Source of the DNA: JBBSAT01 sp046351235
GTDB lineage: Bacteria; Myxococcota_A; Polyangia; Polyangiales; Sandaracinaceae
Assembly: GCA_046351235.1 (NCBI GenBank)
Contig: JAXLYV010000004.1
Span: forward strand, 372,001 to 436,000
Direction: 5' to 3'
Length of the DNA stretch: 64,000 nucleotides
The notes beneath the pieces were generated by a model, which was given only the letters and a program-made list of their open reading frames with translations, was not told where the DNA came from and made no database searches. Made by a program: the position numbers and the translations under genes. Each line of letters opens with the position of its first letter. The first letter of the stretch is position 1. Below, in pieces: positions 43,158-51,351 of the stretch.

Positions 43158-43829
43158 TCAGTCCCCCGCGGGCTCGTCCTCGAGCTCCTCGGGCGGGCGG
43201 TAGCGCGGGCCTTCCCAGCGAGGGAGCCCGGTGGCCACGAAGCCTCGGAAATCCAGGCCCGCGAGCAGCACCCAGTCGGTCGTGCCGCCGCGGGGCGCCG
43301 CCTGATCCAGGGCCGAGGCCGTCACGTAGCGCGCGCCGAGGCGCAAGAACACACCCGTGCTGCTCTCGTCGGGCAAGAAGAGCGGCACGTCGACCCCGAA
43401 GCCGATCGCGAGACCCACGCCGGCCTGCGCATCGAAGGGGCCGATCGCCGCCCCGAGCTCGAGGCCGACCGAGTCGATCAAGAGGTCGACCCAGCGCACG
43501 CGCGTCATGCCGCCGAGCAAGAAGCGCGGCAGGAAGAGCGGGCGGATGTCGACACCGATCGTCACGCGCGAGTCGCCTTCGGGGCGCCACTCGCCCGCGA
43601 CGAAGAGGCCGCCCGAGTCGAGGATGCGCGCGCGCAGCTCGACGAGCGCCGCGCCGGTCCACGCGGGATGCACGCGATCGGCCGTGACGGCACCCCCGAG
43701 CACGCCCGCGGAGAGCGCGAGGTCGCGATCGAGGCGGCCGTACACGCCGTCGCCGTCCTGCGCACACGCAGGCGCGGGCCCTGCGAAGAGGGCCGCGAGG
43801 GCGAAGAAGAAGAGGAGCGAGCGCCGCAC
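43158..43829 (-). CDS. Hypothetical outer-membrane-like protein, 223 aa
   Basis: The start is GTG, followed by RRSLLFFFALAALFAGPAPACAQ, a cleavable signal peptide. The mature part alternates hydrophobic and polar residues with glycines (LALSAGVLGGAVTADRV, GLELGAAIGPFDAQAGVGLA) and could be a small beta-barrel. It ends with a charged tail (EELEDEPAGD). No family is recognised. It begins 7 nt after the stop of the zinc-ribbon/AgmX-like gene, so the two are very likely co-transcribed. Confidence 0.65.
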   Translation of the reverse strand: MRRSLLFFFALAALFAGPAPACAQDGDGVYGRLDRDLALSAGVLGGAVTADRVHPAWTGAALVELRARILDSGGLFVAGEWRPEGDSRVTIGVDIRPLFLPRFLLGGMTRVRWVDLLIDSVGLELGAAIGPFDAQAGVGLAIGFGVDVPLFLPDESSTGVFLRLGARYVTASALDQAAPRGGTTDWVLLAGLDFRGFVATGLPRWEGPRYRPPEELEDEPAGD

Positions 43830-43836
43830 GCGAGCC

Positions 43837-44967
43837 TCAGCGCGTGAAGGGCATCTGCATCTGGATGGGCGCCGTGCCCTCGGGGGGAGGCGGCAGCTGC
43901 CAGGTGTTGACGTTGTTCTGCAGGCAGCGCGCGAGCTGCTCGTTGCCCGTGGTGTTGCGGTCGATGCTGGCGCCCTGGGCGTGGCCGCGCGCATCGATGT
44001 CGAAGCCGATCGCCACGGTGCCGCGGACCGGGTCGCGCGAGGTCGCCGAGGCATGCTCGAAGCACGACGTGGCCTGCGGCAAGAGGTACTGGCGGATGAA
44101 GCGCCGCACCTGCGTCGAGTACATCTGCATCTGGTAGTCGGGCTCTTCGCCCTCGGCGGCGACCGTGTCTTGCATCGAGCCCCAGTCGGGCGTCGTGCCG
44201 GTACCCGTGCCCGTGCCCGTGCTCGTCCCGCTGCCCGTCCCCGTGCTCGTCCCGCTGCCCGTCCCCGTGCTCGTCCCGCTGCCCGTGCCCGTGCTCGTCC
44301 CGCTGCCCGTGCCCGTGCTCGTCCCGCTGCCCGTCCCCGTGCTCGTCCCGCTGCCCGTCCCCGTGCTCGTCCCGCTGCCCGTGCCCGTCCCGCTGCCCGT
44401 GCTCGTGGGTCGCGTGCCGCCCGTGTGCGCGCCCGTCGGCCGCGGCGCGTCGGGGTGCGCGGCACCGCCGCCGGTGGAGCCCGTCTGCGTCGTCGGCGGC
44501 GTCGTGCCCGAGCCGGTGCCCCCGGTGGTTCCGTCGTCGCGATGCACGACGTGCGCGCCGCTCGTCATCACGAAGTCGTCGTCCGGCACGTCCACGCCAT
44601 CGGGCGCGCTCGGATCGCCCGTGCCCGAGCCCGGCTCGGTCGTCTCGGCGGTCGCGACGGCGGGCGGTGCACTGCCGTGCAGGAAGAGGTACGTGACGCC
44701 CGCGCCGAGCGCGAGGAACGCGAGCGCTCCCGCCGCGAGGACCGCGTACGTGCGCCCCTGCGACTGGATGCCGATGCCGCCGAGCGTGACGGTGCCCGTG
44801 GAGCCCGCGCCGGTCGCGCCCGCGCCCGTCTTGCCGGAGCCCGTCGTCGTGCCCCCGCTCGGCGCCGGCGCGCTCGCCCCCGGCGCGGCCTGGATCGGGG
44901 TGCCGCACTTGTTGCAGAAGCGCGCGTCATCGGAGTTCTGGGCTCCGCAGCTCGAACAGAAGCTCAT
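43837..44967 (-). CDS. Zinc-ribbon membrane protein with GSGT repeats and AgmX-like C-terminus
   Basis: At 376 residues, the N-terminal zinc ribbon is FCSSCGAQNSDDARFCNKCG. A Gly/Thr linker is followed by one transmembrane helix (YAVLAAGALAFLALGAGVTYLF). A Thr/Gly/Ser low-complexity arm comes next, with seven perfect SGTSTGTG repeats, and then a C-terminal AgmX/PglI-type domain (SCFEHASATSRDPVRGTVAI, GFDIDARGHAQGASI, LARCLQNNVNTWQLPPPPEG). The layout suggests a cytoplasmic sensor tied through a periplasm-spanning arm to an envelope partner. The 66-bp divergent region is shared with another zinc-ribbon gene. Confidence 0.8.
   Translation of the reverse strand: MSFCSSCGAQNSDDARFCNKCGTPIQAAPGASAPAPSGGTTTGSGKTGAGATGAGSTGTVTLGGIGIQSQGRTYAVLAAGALAFLALGAGVTYLFLHGSAPPAVATAETTEPGSGTGDPSAPDGVDVPDDDFVMTSGAHVVHRDDGTTGGTGSGTTPPTTQTGSTGGGAAHPDAPRPTGAHTGGTRPTSTGSGTGTGSGTSTGTGSGTSTGTGSGTSTGTGSGTSTGTGSGTSTGTGSGTSTGTGSGTSTGTGTGTGTTPDWGSMQDTVAAEGEEPDYQMQMYSTQVRRFIRQYLLPQATSCFEHASATSRDPVRGTVAIGFDIDARGHAQGASIDRNTTGNEQLARCLQNNVNTWQLPPPPEGTAPIQMQMPFTR
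44206..44390 (-). repeat. 24-bp tandem repeat, about 7 copies
   Basis: The unit codes SGTSTGTG on the minus strand; its plus-strand form alternates GTGCTCGTCCCGCTGCCC with GTCCCC or GTGCCC. Copies differ only at a few third positions. Such repeats change copy number readily, so the arm length of the protein may vary between strains. Confidence 0.75.
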
Positions 44968-44976
44968 GGCTCGCGG

Positions 44977-44982
44977 AGTCTA
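44977..44982 (-). promoter_or_regulatory. -10-like box TAGACT
   Basis: TAGACT on the minus strand ends 9 nt before the ATG at 44967, in the short divergent region. Confidence 0.4.
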
Positions 44983-45033
44983 CACGACGGGGCGCCACGA
45001 GCTTGGAGCGGCCCGCTCGGGCACACTGCGGGA

Positions 45034-45426
45034 GTGAGCCACCCTTGCTCGTTCTGCGGCGCGCCGCTCCCCGACGCTCCGGCCGGCATGGCCGTGCGCT
45101 GTCCTTCGTGCGGCAACCTCGCCGCCACGCCCGCGCTGCCGCGCACTCTCGCCAGCCTCCCCACGCCCCCTCCGGGATCGCTCGCGCCCACGCCCTTCGG
45201 CGCCGCGGCCCCCTCCGGCCTTCCGTTCTCGAGCGTCGACCAGCCCAAGCCCGCCGCCGCGCCTCCGCCCGCCGTGAACATGCCCTCGCGAGCCGGCGGC
45301 GTGGACGAGCTCGTCGGCGGCGGCCTCACGATCCTCGGCATCTCGGCGATCAAGATCGCGCTCTTCTTCGGCTTCGGGCTCCTCTTCAGCTGCTTCTCGG
45401 GCCTGATCCTCGCGCTCCTGCGCTGA
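45034..45426 (+). CDS. Zinc-ribbon protein with C-terminal membrane anchor
   Basis: At 130 residues, an N-terminal zinc ribbon has CSFCGAPLPDAPAGMAVRCPSCG, with two CxxC pairs. A Pro/Ala-rich linker (about 35-85) and one long hydrophobic segment at the C-terminus (ISAIKIALFFGFGLLFSCFS) follow. It starts at GTG 45034; the long frame upstream runs antisense to the neighbouring gene. It is divergent from another zinc-ribbon membrane-protein gene and separated by 66 bp, so the two may be co-regulated. Confidence 0.7.
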   Translation: MSHPCSFCGAPLPDAPAGMAVRCPSCGNLAATPALPRTLASLPTPPPGSLAPTPFGAAAPSGLPFSSVDQPKPAAAPPPAVNMPSRAGGVDELVGGGLTILGISAIKIALFFGFGLLFSCFSGLILALLR

Positions 45427-45525
45427 CGTGAGGCGCCCGCGCTGCGTGTCGTTCCCGTGGCGCAACGCTTCGTCGCCACGCCTCCCCGATGCGCGCGCCT
45501 CTGCCCGTCCTCATGCTCTCTCATC

Positions 45526-46224
45526 ATGATCAAGATCCGACGCTCGAGTGACCGCGGCGCTGCCGACCACGGCTGGCTCGACTCCAAGCACACCTTCTCG
45601 TTCGCGGGCTACCACGACCCTGCGCACATGGGCTTCCGCTCGCTGCGCGTGCTCAACGAAGACCGCGTCGCGGGCGGTGGCGGCTTCCCGACCCACGGGC
45701 ACCGCGAGATGGAGATCGTCTCCTACGTGATCGACGGCGCGCTCGCACACCAGGACTCGATGGGGAACGGCTCCACGCTGCGCCCCGGCGACGTGCAGCG
45801 CATGACCGCCGGCACGGGCGTCTATCACAGCGAGGAGAACGCCTCGCCGCGCGAGGGCGTGCACTTCCTCCAGATCTGGATCCTGCCGGACACGCCGCGC
45901 CTCGCGCCCGGCTACGAGCAGAAGCACTTCGCGGCGCGCGAGCGCCAGGGCCAGCTGCGCCTCGTCGGCTCCCGCGACGGGCGCGAAGGCAGCATCGTCA
46001 TCCACCAGGACCTCGCGCTCTACGCGGCGCTCCTCGAGCCCACGCATCGCGTCACGCATGCGCTCGCGAGTGGCCGCCACGCGTGGGTGCAGCTCGTGCG
46101 CGGCACGGTGCGCGTGAACGGCGAGACCTTGAAGGCCGGCGACGGTGCCGCGATCTCGGGCGAGCGCGAGGTCTCGATCGAGGCCGATACCGGCGCCGAG
46201 CTCCTGCTCTTCGATCTCGCCTGA
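45526..46224 (+). CDS. Pirin family protein
   Basis: At 232 residues this is a bicupin of YhaK/YhhW type. The N-terminal cupin has DHGWLDSKHTFSFAGYHDPA and the metal motif PTHGHREMEIVSYV, then GDVQRMTAGTGVYHSEENAS with further His and Glu ligands. The C-terminal half has the degenerate second cupin. Relatives have quercetinase activity or act as metal-dependent regulators. Residues upstream of the ATG at 45526 do not resemble pirins. The SD is weak. Confidence 0.93.
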   Translation: MIKIRRSSDRGAADHGWLDSKHTFSFAGYHDPAHMGFRSLRVLNEDRVAGGGGFPTHGHREMEIVSYVIDGALAHQDSMGNGSTLRPGDVQRMTAGTGVYHSEENASPREGVHFLQIWILPDTPRLAPGYEQKHFAARERQGQLRLVGSRDGREGSIVIHQDLALYAALLEPTHRVTHALASGRHAWVQLVRGTVRVNGETLKAGDGAAISGEREVSIEADTGAELLLFDLA

Positions 46225-46231
46225 GCGAGAA

Positions 46232-47182
46232 TCAGGGCGACGGCGGCGGCGTCTCGTACGCGCCCGGCGGCGCCGGCACCACGACCTCGGTCGGCGGCGG
46301 CGGCGTGCTCGGCGGGACGAGAACGGGCATCGGCTCGGCCGGCGGGGGCGGGGGCGCCACGTACACGGCGCCCCCGCTCGTCGGCTCCCGAGGAGCGAGC
46401 TGCGCGGGCGCATTCGGATCGTCGGCGTACGGCTCGACGTCCATCGTGTCGAACTGGAAGCCGATGCCGGCCGTCACGTACGCGCGGCTCGGCGTCTCGG
46501 CGCCCACGGGAGCGTTGTCGCCGTAGAACATCCCCGCCCATCCGCCCGTGACCTCGAAGCGGAAGACGTCGATCGGGATGCGCACGGTGATGAAGTGGTC
46601 GAAGAGCAGCGTGTCGTGCGGGACCGTGCCCGTGGTCGACGCCGAGCTCGCCCAGCGCACGTCGCCGAAGCTGCCGCCGAGGCGGACGCCGCCGGCGAAT
46701 TCGAAGTACGGGACCTCGAAACCGATCGCGAACTGGGCGGCGGGCTGCACGTAGATACCGTCCAGCTGGTAGTAGGACGAGCCGCCCCCCGTGCCCGAGA
46801 GATAGCTCGAGTAGCCGTCGCCGCTCGCCGCGCCCACACCCACGACCAGCGCGGCCTCGATGCGCAGGATGCGGGCGTGGACGTACGTGCCGAGACCCAA
46901 GCTGCCGGCGTGGTGCTCCGTGTTGTCGTCGGTCGTGCGGAGGAAGTCGCCGTCGTAGCCGCCCATGATCGAGAGGTAGCGGACCGGCGAGTAGGCGACG
47001 CGCGCCGACACCGTCGAGCGCATCTGCTCCATCGTGCCGGCGGACGCCGCGACGTCCATCTGGCCTTCGTGATCGAGCAGCGGCGTGTACGGCTGGTGCG
47101 GCGCCGCGTAGCGCGAGTAGGTGCACGAGGCGCAGAGCGAGACGACGACGAGCGCGGTGACGGCCGCGAAGCGATTCCCCAT
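46232..47182 (-). CDS. Outer-membrane beta-barrel-like lipoprotein
   Basis: At 316 residues from 47182, the signal ends VVVSLCASC (lipobox). The mature part is rich in alternating beta strands with aromatic ends (VAYSPVRYLSIMGGYDGDF, HARILRIEAALVVGVGAASG), as in eight- to ten-stranded barrels. A 60-residue Pro-rich tail follows. No family is assigned. An ATG at 47194 would add four residues, but it overlaps a TATGTT box that lies 7 nt before the ATG at 47182, so the later start was taken. Confidence 0.68.
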   Translation of the reverse strand: MGNRFAAVTALVVVSLCASCTYSRYAAPHQPYTPLLDHEGQMDVAASAGTMEQMRSTVSARVAYSPVRYLSIMGGYDGDFLRTTDDNTEHHAGSLGLGTYVHARILRIEAALVVGVGAASGDGYSSYLSGTGGGSSYYQLDGIYVQPAAQFAIGFEVPYFEFAGGVRLGGSFGDVRWASSASTTGTVPHDTLLFDHFITVRIPIDVFRFEVTGGWAGMFYGDNAPVGAETPSRAYVTAGIGFQFDTMDVEPYADDPNAPAQLAPREPTSGGAVYVAPPPPPAEPMPVLVPPSTPPPPTEVVVPAPPGAYETPPPSP

Positions 47183-47189
47183 GCGCCGC

Positions 47190-47195
47190 AACATA
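47190..47195 (-). promoter_or_regulatory. -10-like box TATGTT, leaderless-type
   Basis: TATGTT on the minus strand ends 7 nt before the ATG at 47182. It is the same hexamer and spacing as before the gene at 10301. Confidence 0.4.
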
Positions 47196-47205
47196 CGCGA
47201 CTTCT

Positions 47206-48210
47206 TCAGCGCGCGCCGTGGATCACGCGCGTCCCCGCGGCCGTGATCTCGAGCGCCTCGATCGGGCCCATGTAGCGGCGGCCGAGGCCCACGTCGATGC
47301 GGAAGACGCGCTCGTCGCAGCCGCGCGTGACGCCCTCGTGCTGCACCGTGTGGCCCACCACCATGCGCCGGACCTGCGCGGCCTCGAGCGCCTGGGCGAG
47401 CGCCGTGCACGTCGCGGCATCGTCCGACTCGGCGAAGCCGCGGTACCAGATCGGGCCGGTCGGGCCGTCGAGCACCGGCGGGAGTGGAGCCTGCCCGAGG
47501 AGGAACGCGCGCGCGCCTTCGTTGATGCGATCGAGCCCGACCTCGATCGCCTCGCGCGTGGCGCCGCCGTGCACGAGGAGCGTGTCGCCCACGACGACGA
47601 TCGTGAGGTGCGTCGCGAGCCGAAGCGCCATGGGCCCGCCCGGATGGAACGCGCCCACGCGACCGCGCGCCTCGGCGGGCACCTGGCGCGCGAGCGAGCG
47701 CGGGGCCTCGTCGGCGTACTGGGCGAAGTCGGCCATGCCGCCCGGCGTCACGTACCGGAAGTCGCCCTGCGCGTTCATGATCTCGTGGTTGCCGTTGAGC
47801 GCGAGGAAGTGGCCCCCCGCCTCGCTCGCCTCGGCCGAGAGGCGATCGACCGTCTCGAGGATGGCCTCCTCCTGGTCGCCTCGATCGAGCAGGTCGCCCG
47901 TCTGCACGACGAAGAGCGCGCCGCCCGACCAATGGCCCGCTTCGTCCACCGCGCCCGCCGCGCGCAGGATCGCCAGCAGCGCATCGAGATCGCCGTGCAC
48001 GTCGCCGATCGCGACGAGGCGCTCGGGCTGCGGGTAGCGCGAGGGCGGGAGCGGCGCGACGTGAACGGGCGCCTCGGGCGTGTGGCGCGCGGCGCTCTCG
48101 CTCGCCGTGGAATCGTGGCCGCGACGATGCGCCGGGCGCGAGCTCGTCTCGGGCGCGCCACTCGAGCAGGCGCCGAGGAGCGTGACCAAGAGCACCGCGC
48201 GCAGGTCCAT
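47206..48210 (-). CDS. PPP-type metallophosphatase lipoprotein (Shewanella-like phosphatase)
   Basis: At 334 residues, the signal is LRAVLLVTLLGACSS (lipobox LGAC), followed by a Ser/His/Ala linker. The catalytic motifs of the PPP superfamily are complete: AIGDVHGDLDAL, VQTGDLLDRGDQ, LALNGNHEIMN, VHGGATRE and a final VGHTVQHEG. The spacing matches bacterial Shewanella-like protein phosphatases. It probably acts in the periplasm or on the outer membrane. The stop lies 24 nt before the next gene's ATG. Confidence 0.87.
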   Translation of the reverse strand: MDLRAVLLVTLLGACSSGAPETSSRPAHRRGHDSTASESAARHTPEAPVHVAPLPPSRYPQPERLVAIGDVHGDLDALLAILRAAGAVDEAGHWSGGALFVVQTGDLLDRGDQEEAILETVDRLSAEASEAGGHFLALNGNHEIMNAQGDFRYVTPGGMADFAQYADEAPRSLARQVPAEARGRVGAFHPGGPMALRLATHLTIVVVGDTLLVHGGATREAIEVGLDRINEGARAFLLGQAPLPPVLDGPTGPIWYRGFAESDDAATCTALAQALEAAQVRRMVVGHTVQHEGVTRGCDERVFRIDVGLGRRYMGPIEALEITAAGTRVIHGAR

Positions 48211-48219
48211 GACCTTCCG

Positions 48220-48225
48220 GGTCTA
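48220..48225 (-). promoter_or_regulatory. -10-like box TAGACC
   Basis: TAGACC on the minus strand ends 9 nt before the ATG at 48210. A GGAAGG lies between them and could also serve as an SD. Confidence 0.3.
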
Positions 48226-48275
48226 CCACGAGCCCTCGCGCGGCCCGCACGGCTCTCGCATACTCGCGCGCCACG

Positions 48276-48650
48276 ATGCGCCCGCCTCTCGCCGCTCTGC
48301 TCGGGATCGCCTTGATGACCGGGATCTCGATCGCCACCGAGACGATGACCGCGTCGATGCTCGTCGCACCGGATGGCTCGCCGCTGCCCGCGGGCCGCAC
48401 GTTCCTCTCGGTGACGCTGGGCTGCACGTTCGGCGCCGCCGTGCTCGGCGGCTTCGCCGCCGCTCACGCGACGAGCGGGCGACGGGCGATCGTCGTGGGC
48501 GCGGTCGCCGCGGCGGGCCTCGCGCTCGGCGTCATCGCGAGCCTGCACGCCCCGCCCGACGCTCCCCTCGTCGTCGCGTGGGCCATGCCGGTCCTCGCCG
48601 TGATCGGCGCCCTCGCGGGTGGCGCGGTCCGCCGAGCCGTGCCGCGCTGA
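48276..48650 (+). CDS. Small four-helix membrane protein
   Basis: At 124 residues it has four hydrophobic segments (PLAALLGIALMTGISIA; FLSVTLGCTFGAAVLGGFAA; AIVVGAVAAAGLALGVIAS; VVAWAMPVLAVIGALAGGAV) and no large loops. No family is recognised. It is divergent from the phosphatase gene and is followed 47 nt later by the ABC1 kinase gene. Confidence 0.6.
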   Translation: MRPPLAALLGIALMTGISIATETMTASMLVAPDGSPLPAGRTFLSVTLGCTFGAAVLGGFAAAHATSGRRAIVVGAVAAAGLALGVIASLHAPPDAPLVVAWAMPVLAVIGALAGGAVRRAVPR

Positions 48651-48697
48651 GCGCGACGCGCTCGACCGCGCCGCGCGTTCGCGAGACGATCCGCTCC

Positions 48698-50260
48698 ATG
48701 AGGCTGGGTCGCGTCGCCGAGATCTCGAAGGTGTTCATCGACGAGGGGCTCGGCTTCCTCACCGAGACGCGCGCCGCGCCGAAGGAAGGCGAGGCCCCGC
48801 CCGACGCGACACCGTCGATGACGAACGCCGAGATCGCGGCGCGCCTGCGGCGCACGCTGGAGAAGCTCGGCCCCACGTTCGTGAAGTTCGGGCAGATGCT
48901 CTCGACGCGCGTCGATCTCTTCGGCGAGGAGATCACGAGCGAGCTCGCGAAGCTGCAGTCGAGCGTGCCGCCCTTCCCCACGCCGGAGGCGCGCGCGATC
49001 GTGGAGGAGCAGCTCGGCCGCCCCCTCGCCGACGTCTTCGCGTCCTTTCCCGACGCGCCCGTCGCCGCCGCTTCGATCGCGCAGGTCTACGACGCGCGCC
49101 TGAAGGACGGCACGCGCGTCGCCGTGAAGGTGCAGCGCCCGCGCCTCGAAGAGACGCTGCTCTCCGACCTCGAGGTGCTCGTCGAGGTCTCGGGCGCCGT
49201 CGATCGGCTCGTGCCCGCCTACCGGCGCAGCATGGTGCACCGCGTGGCCGAGGAGTACGCGCATCGCGCGCGCGGCGAGCTCGACTTCACGGCCGAGGCC
49301 CGGATCCTCGAGGAGTTCACGAGCGTGCTCGAGACGCACGAGCGCTTCCGCATCCCGAAGGTGCACCGCGCGCTCTCGACGAGCCGCGTGCTCGTGATGG
49401 AGTGGCTCGAGGGCACCAAGCTCGATCGCGTCGCGGGGCCGACCGGCCTGCGCGAGGCCGGCTACGACCCGCCCGCGTTCGCGCGCGCGCTGCTCGCGCT
49501 GCAGGTGTCGATGGCCTACGAGCACGGCCTCATCCACGGCGACACGCACCCCGGGAACCTGTTCCTGCTCGGGGAAGGCAAGATCGGGCTCATCGACTTC
49601 GGCCTGCACGCACGCGTGCCGCCGAAGCTCCGCGACAAGATGCTCGAGATGGTGCTGCACCAGGCCGCCGGCCGCATCGACGAGGCCGTCGACGCCTACT
49701 GCGAGGTGCTCGAGCCCGAGCCTTCGGTGGATCTGCCCGCGTTCAAGCGCGAGCTGCACGAGGTCTTCGAAGAGGCGGGCACCACGGGCGCGCGCACGAT
49801 GAGCGAGGGCCCGATCACGAAGCAGCTCGTGCGCGCGCTGCGCGTGGCGAGCAAGCACCGCATCAAGGCGCAGTCCGAGCTCTTCATCGTGATCCGCAAC
49901 CTCACGATCGTGGAGGGCATCGTCGCCCGCTACTGCCCCGATCTCGATCCGGTGCCGGTCGTGCGCGAGATCACCGCCGAGATCGTGCGGCGGCGCCTGA
50001 CGGGCCCGCGCATGCGCGAGCAGATGACGCAGCTGATGCCGCAGATCGTGCTCACGATCTCCAAGCGGCCGCAGCTCGTCGAGCGCCTGCTCAAGCTCGA
50101 GCGCTCGTTCGTCGAGGCCAAGACGCTCGGCGCGTTCCTCGAGAAGGAGGACGTGATCCGGCGCGAGCCGCCGCCGAAGCCACCCGTGCTCGCGATCGGC
50201 ATCGCGCTGTCCGTCGGCGTCGCGATCGGGGCGCTGCTCCTGCACGCCTTCGGCGGCTGA
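48698..50260 (+). CDS. ABC1/UbiB family atypical kinase
   Basis: At 520 residues, the UbiB hallmark KxGQ motif is FVKFGQMLSTR. The Ala-rich nucleotide loop is in AAASIAQVYDARL, the lysine in VAVKVQRP, and the catalytic loop and metal motif are HGDTHPGNLFL and GLIDFGLHAR. A C-terminal hydrophobic segment (VLAIGIALSVGVAIGALLLHAF) anchors it to the membrane. In known members it supports ubiquinone or other isoprenoid lipid synthesis. No quinone genes are adjacent. The frame extends far upstream, and the ATG at 48698 marks where family similarity begins. Confidence 0.9.
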   Translation: MRLGRVAEISKVFIDEGLGFLTETRAAPKEGEAPPDATPSMTNAEIAARLRRTLEKLGPTFVKFGQMLSTRVDLFGEEITSELAKLQSSVPPFPTPEARAIVEEQLGRPLADVFASFPDAPVAAASIAQVYDARLKDGTRVAVKVQRPRLEETLLSDLEVLVEVSGAVDRLVPAYRRSMVHRVAEEYAHRARGELDFTAEARILEEFTSVLETHERFRIPKVHRALSTSRVLVMEWLEGTKLDRVAGPTGLREAGYDPPAFARALLALQVSMAYEHGLIHGDTHPGNLFLLGEGKIGLIDFGLHARVPPKLRDKMLEMVLHQAAGRIDEAVDAYCEVLEPEPSVDLPAFKRELHEVFEEAGTTGARTMSEGPITKQLVRALRVASKHRIKAQSELFIVIRNLTIVEGIVARYCPDLDPVPVVREITAEIVRRRLTGPRMREQMTQLMPQIVLTISKRPQLVERLLKLERSFVEAKTLGAFLEKEDVIRREPPPKPPVLAIGIALSVGVAIGALLLHAFGG

Positions 50261-50269
50261 GCCGTCACG

Positions 50270-51256
50270 TCATGGCGCGTCGAGCGCGATCGGCGCGTCA
50301 CTCGGCGCCATCGTGCTCCCGATGAGCACGCCTCCGGCGACGTAGGTCGCGGTCTGGGAGGCGGGTAGCACGTCGTAGGTGTAGTCGTGCGCATAGGGCA
50401 CGAGCTCGGCCTCGACGACGCGCGCGCCGTCGAGGAGATCGCCCGGGCGCAGATCGGAGAAGAAGCGGCCATCGGCGGTCGGATGCCCAGGGCTGATCTC
50501 GAGCACGCGGCCCGTGTCGAGCACGACGCGCACGACGCGGTGATCGCCGCCGACCCAGGTGCGATGCACGGCGGCGAGCGGCACGGCGACGAGCGCGCCG
50601 CCCTCGGCGCTGTAGACGAGGTCCCCGACCGCGAGGTCGGCGATGGCGCGCTCGCCGCTCGGCGTCGCAATCCGGGTGTCCGGCGAAGCGCAGGTGCAGA
50701 GCGGGGCGCACCCCGCAGGGCACGAGCCGGCCGCGGTGGGCGGTGTGCAGACCGGCTCGCCGCTCACCGGGCCGGCCGGATCGCAGCAGATCTCCCCGGC
50801 CGCGCAGCACTGACCGCCGCAGCAGGTCCCGCCACACTTGGTGGTGCAGGGGATCTGCACGCAGCTGCCGCCCGTGCAGTACTCGTTGTCCGCGCAGACG
50901 TGGCCGCACGAGCCGCAGTTCCGCGAATCGTTGTACGTGTAGACGCAGGTGCCGGCGCAGCACATCCGCGGGTCGCCGCCGCAGCCGCCACTGCACGCGC
51001 CGCCATCGGCCGCGATGCTCGCATCGTCGCCCGCGTCGCCCGTGACGACGGCGGCATCCGTGCCGGTGTCGGGCGACGAGCTGCCCGCGTCGGTGCCTCC
51101 ATCGGCCCCGCCCGCATCGACCGCGCCCACTCCGGTGTCACGCGCGCCGACGTCGATCCCGGTATCCGCACCGGGCGTCGTGGCCGAAGGACAGCCGGCC
51201 GCCGCCGTGGCGAGCGCGAGCGCGAGCGCGAAACGACTGCTCCGTACGAGATGCAT
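50270..51256 (-). CDS. Hint-domain lipoprotein
   Basis: At 328 residues, the signal LALALATAAAGC is followed by a 70-residue Asp/Gly/Thr/Ala linker and a Cys-rich part (about residues 88-188). A Hedgehog/intein (Hint) domain comes last, from Cys189: CASPDTRIATPSGERAIADL, VGDLVYS, LEISPGHPTADG, then LPASQTATYVAGG. The C-terminal HN/HC dipeptide is missing (it ends LIGST), so classical splicing or cholesterolysis is unlikely, though N-S acyl shift and self-cleavage before Cys189 remain possible. The start has GGGAGG at 51262-51267, 5 nt upstream. The gene converges with the ABC1 kinase gene. Confidence 0.83.
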   Translation of the reverse strand: MHLVRSSRFALALALATAAAGCPSATTPGADTGIDVGARDTGVGAVDAGGADGGTDAGSSSPDTGTDAAVVTGDAGDDASIAADGGACSGGCGGDPRMCCAGTCVYTYNDSRNCGSCGHVCADNEYCTGGSCVQIPCTTKCGGTCCGGQCCAAGEICCDPAGPVSGEPVCTPPTAAGSCPAGCAPLCTCASPDTRIATPSGERAIADLAVGDLVYSAEGGALVAVPLAAVHRTWVGGDHRVVRVVLDTGRVLEISPGHPTADGRFFSDLRPGDLLDGARVVEAELVPYAHDYTYDVLPASQTATYVAGGVLIGSTMAPSDAPIALDAP

Positions 51257-51351
51257 CTGGACCTCCCCCGAGTGAGGTCGAGCTTGCCGTCTCGTTGCGA
51301 GAGCGTCGAGCCGGCGAACGCACGCGCCTCGGACGGCGCGGCCCGGCGCCG

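Noticed and set aside
44206..44390. CRISPR-like array
   Set aside because: The 24-bp units are directly adjacent with no unique spacers and keep a reading frame.
44165..45037. Plus-strand frame coding Val/Pro/Leu repeats opposite the GSGT region
   Set aside because: It is the mirror of the 24-bp repeat. The minus-strand reading has a zinc ribbon, a transmembrane helix and an AgmX-like domain, so that one is real.
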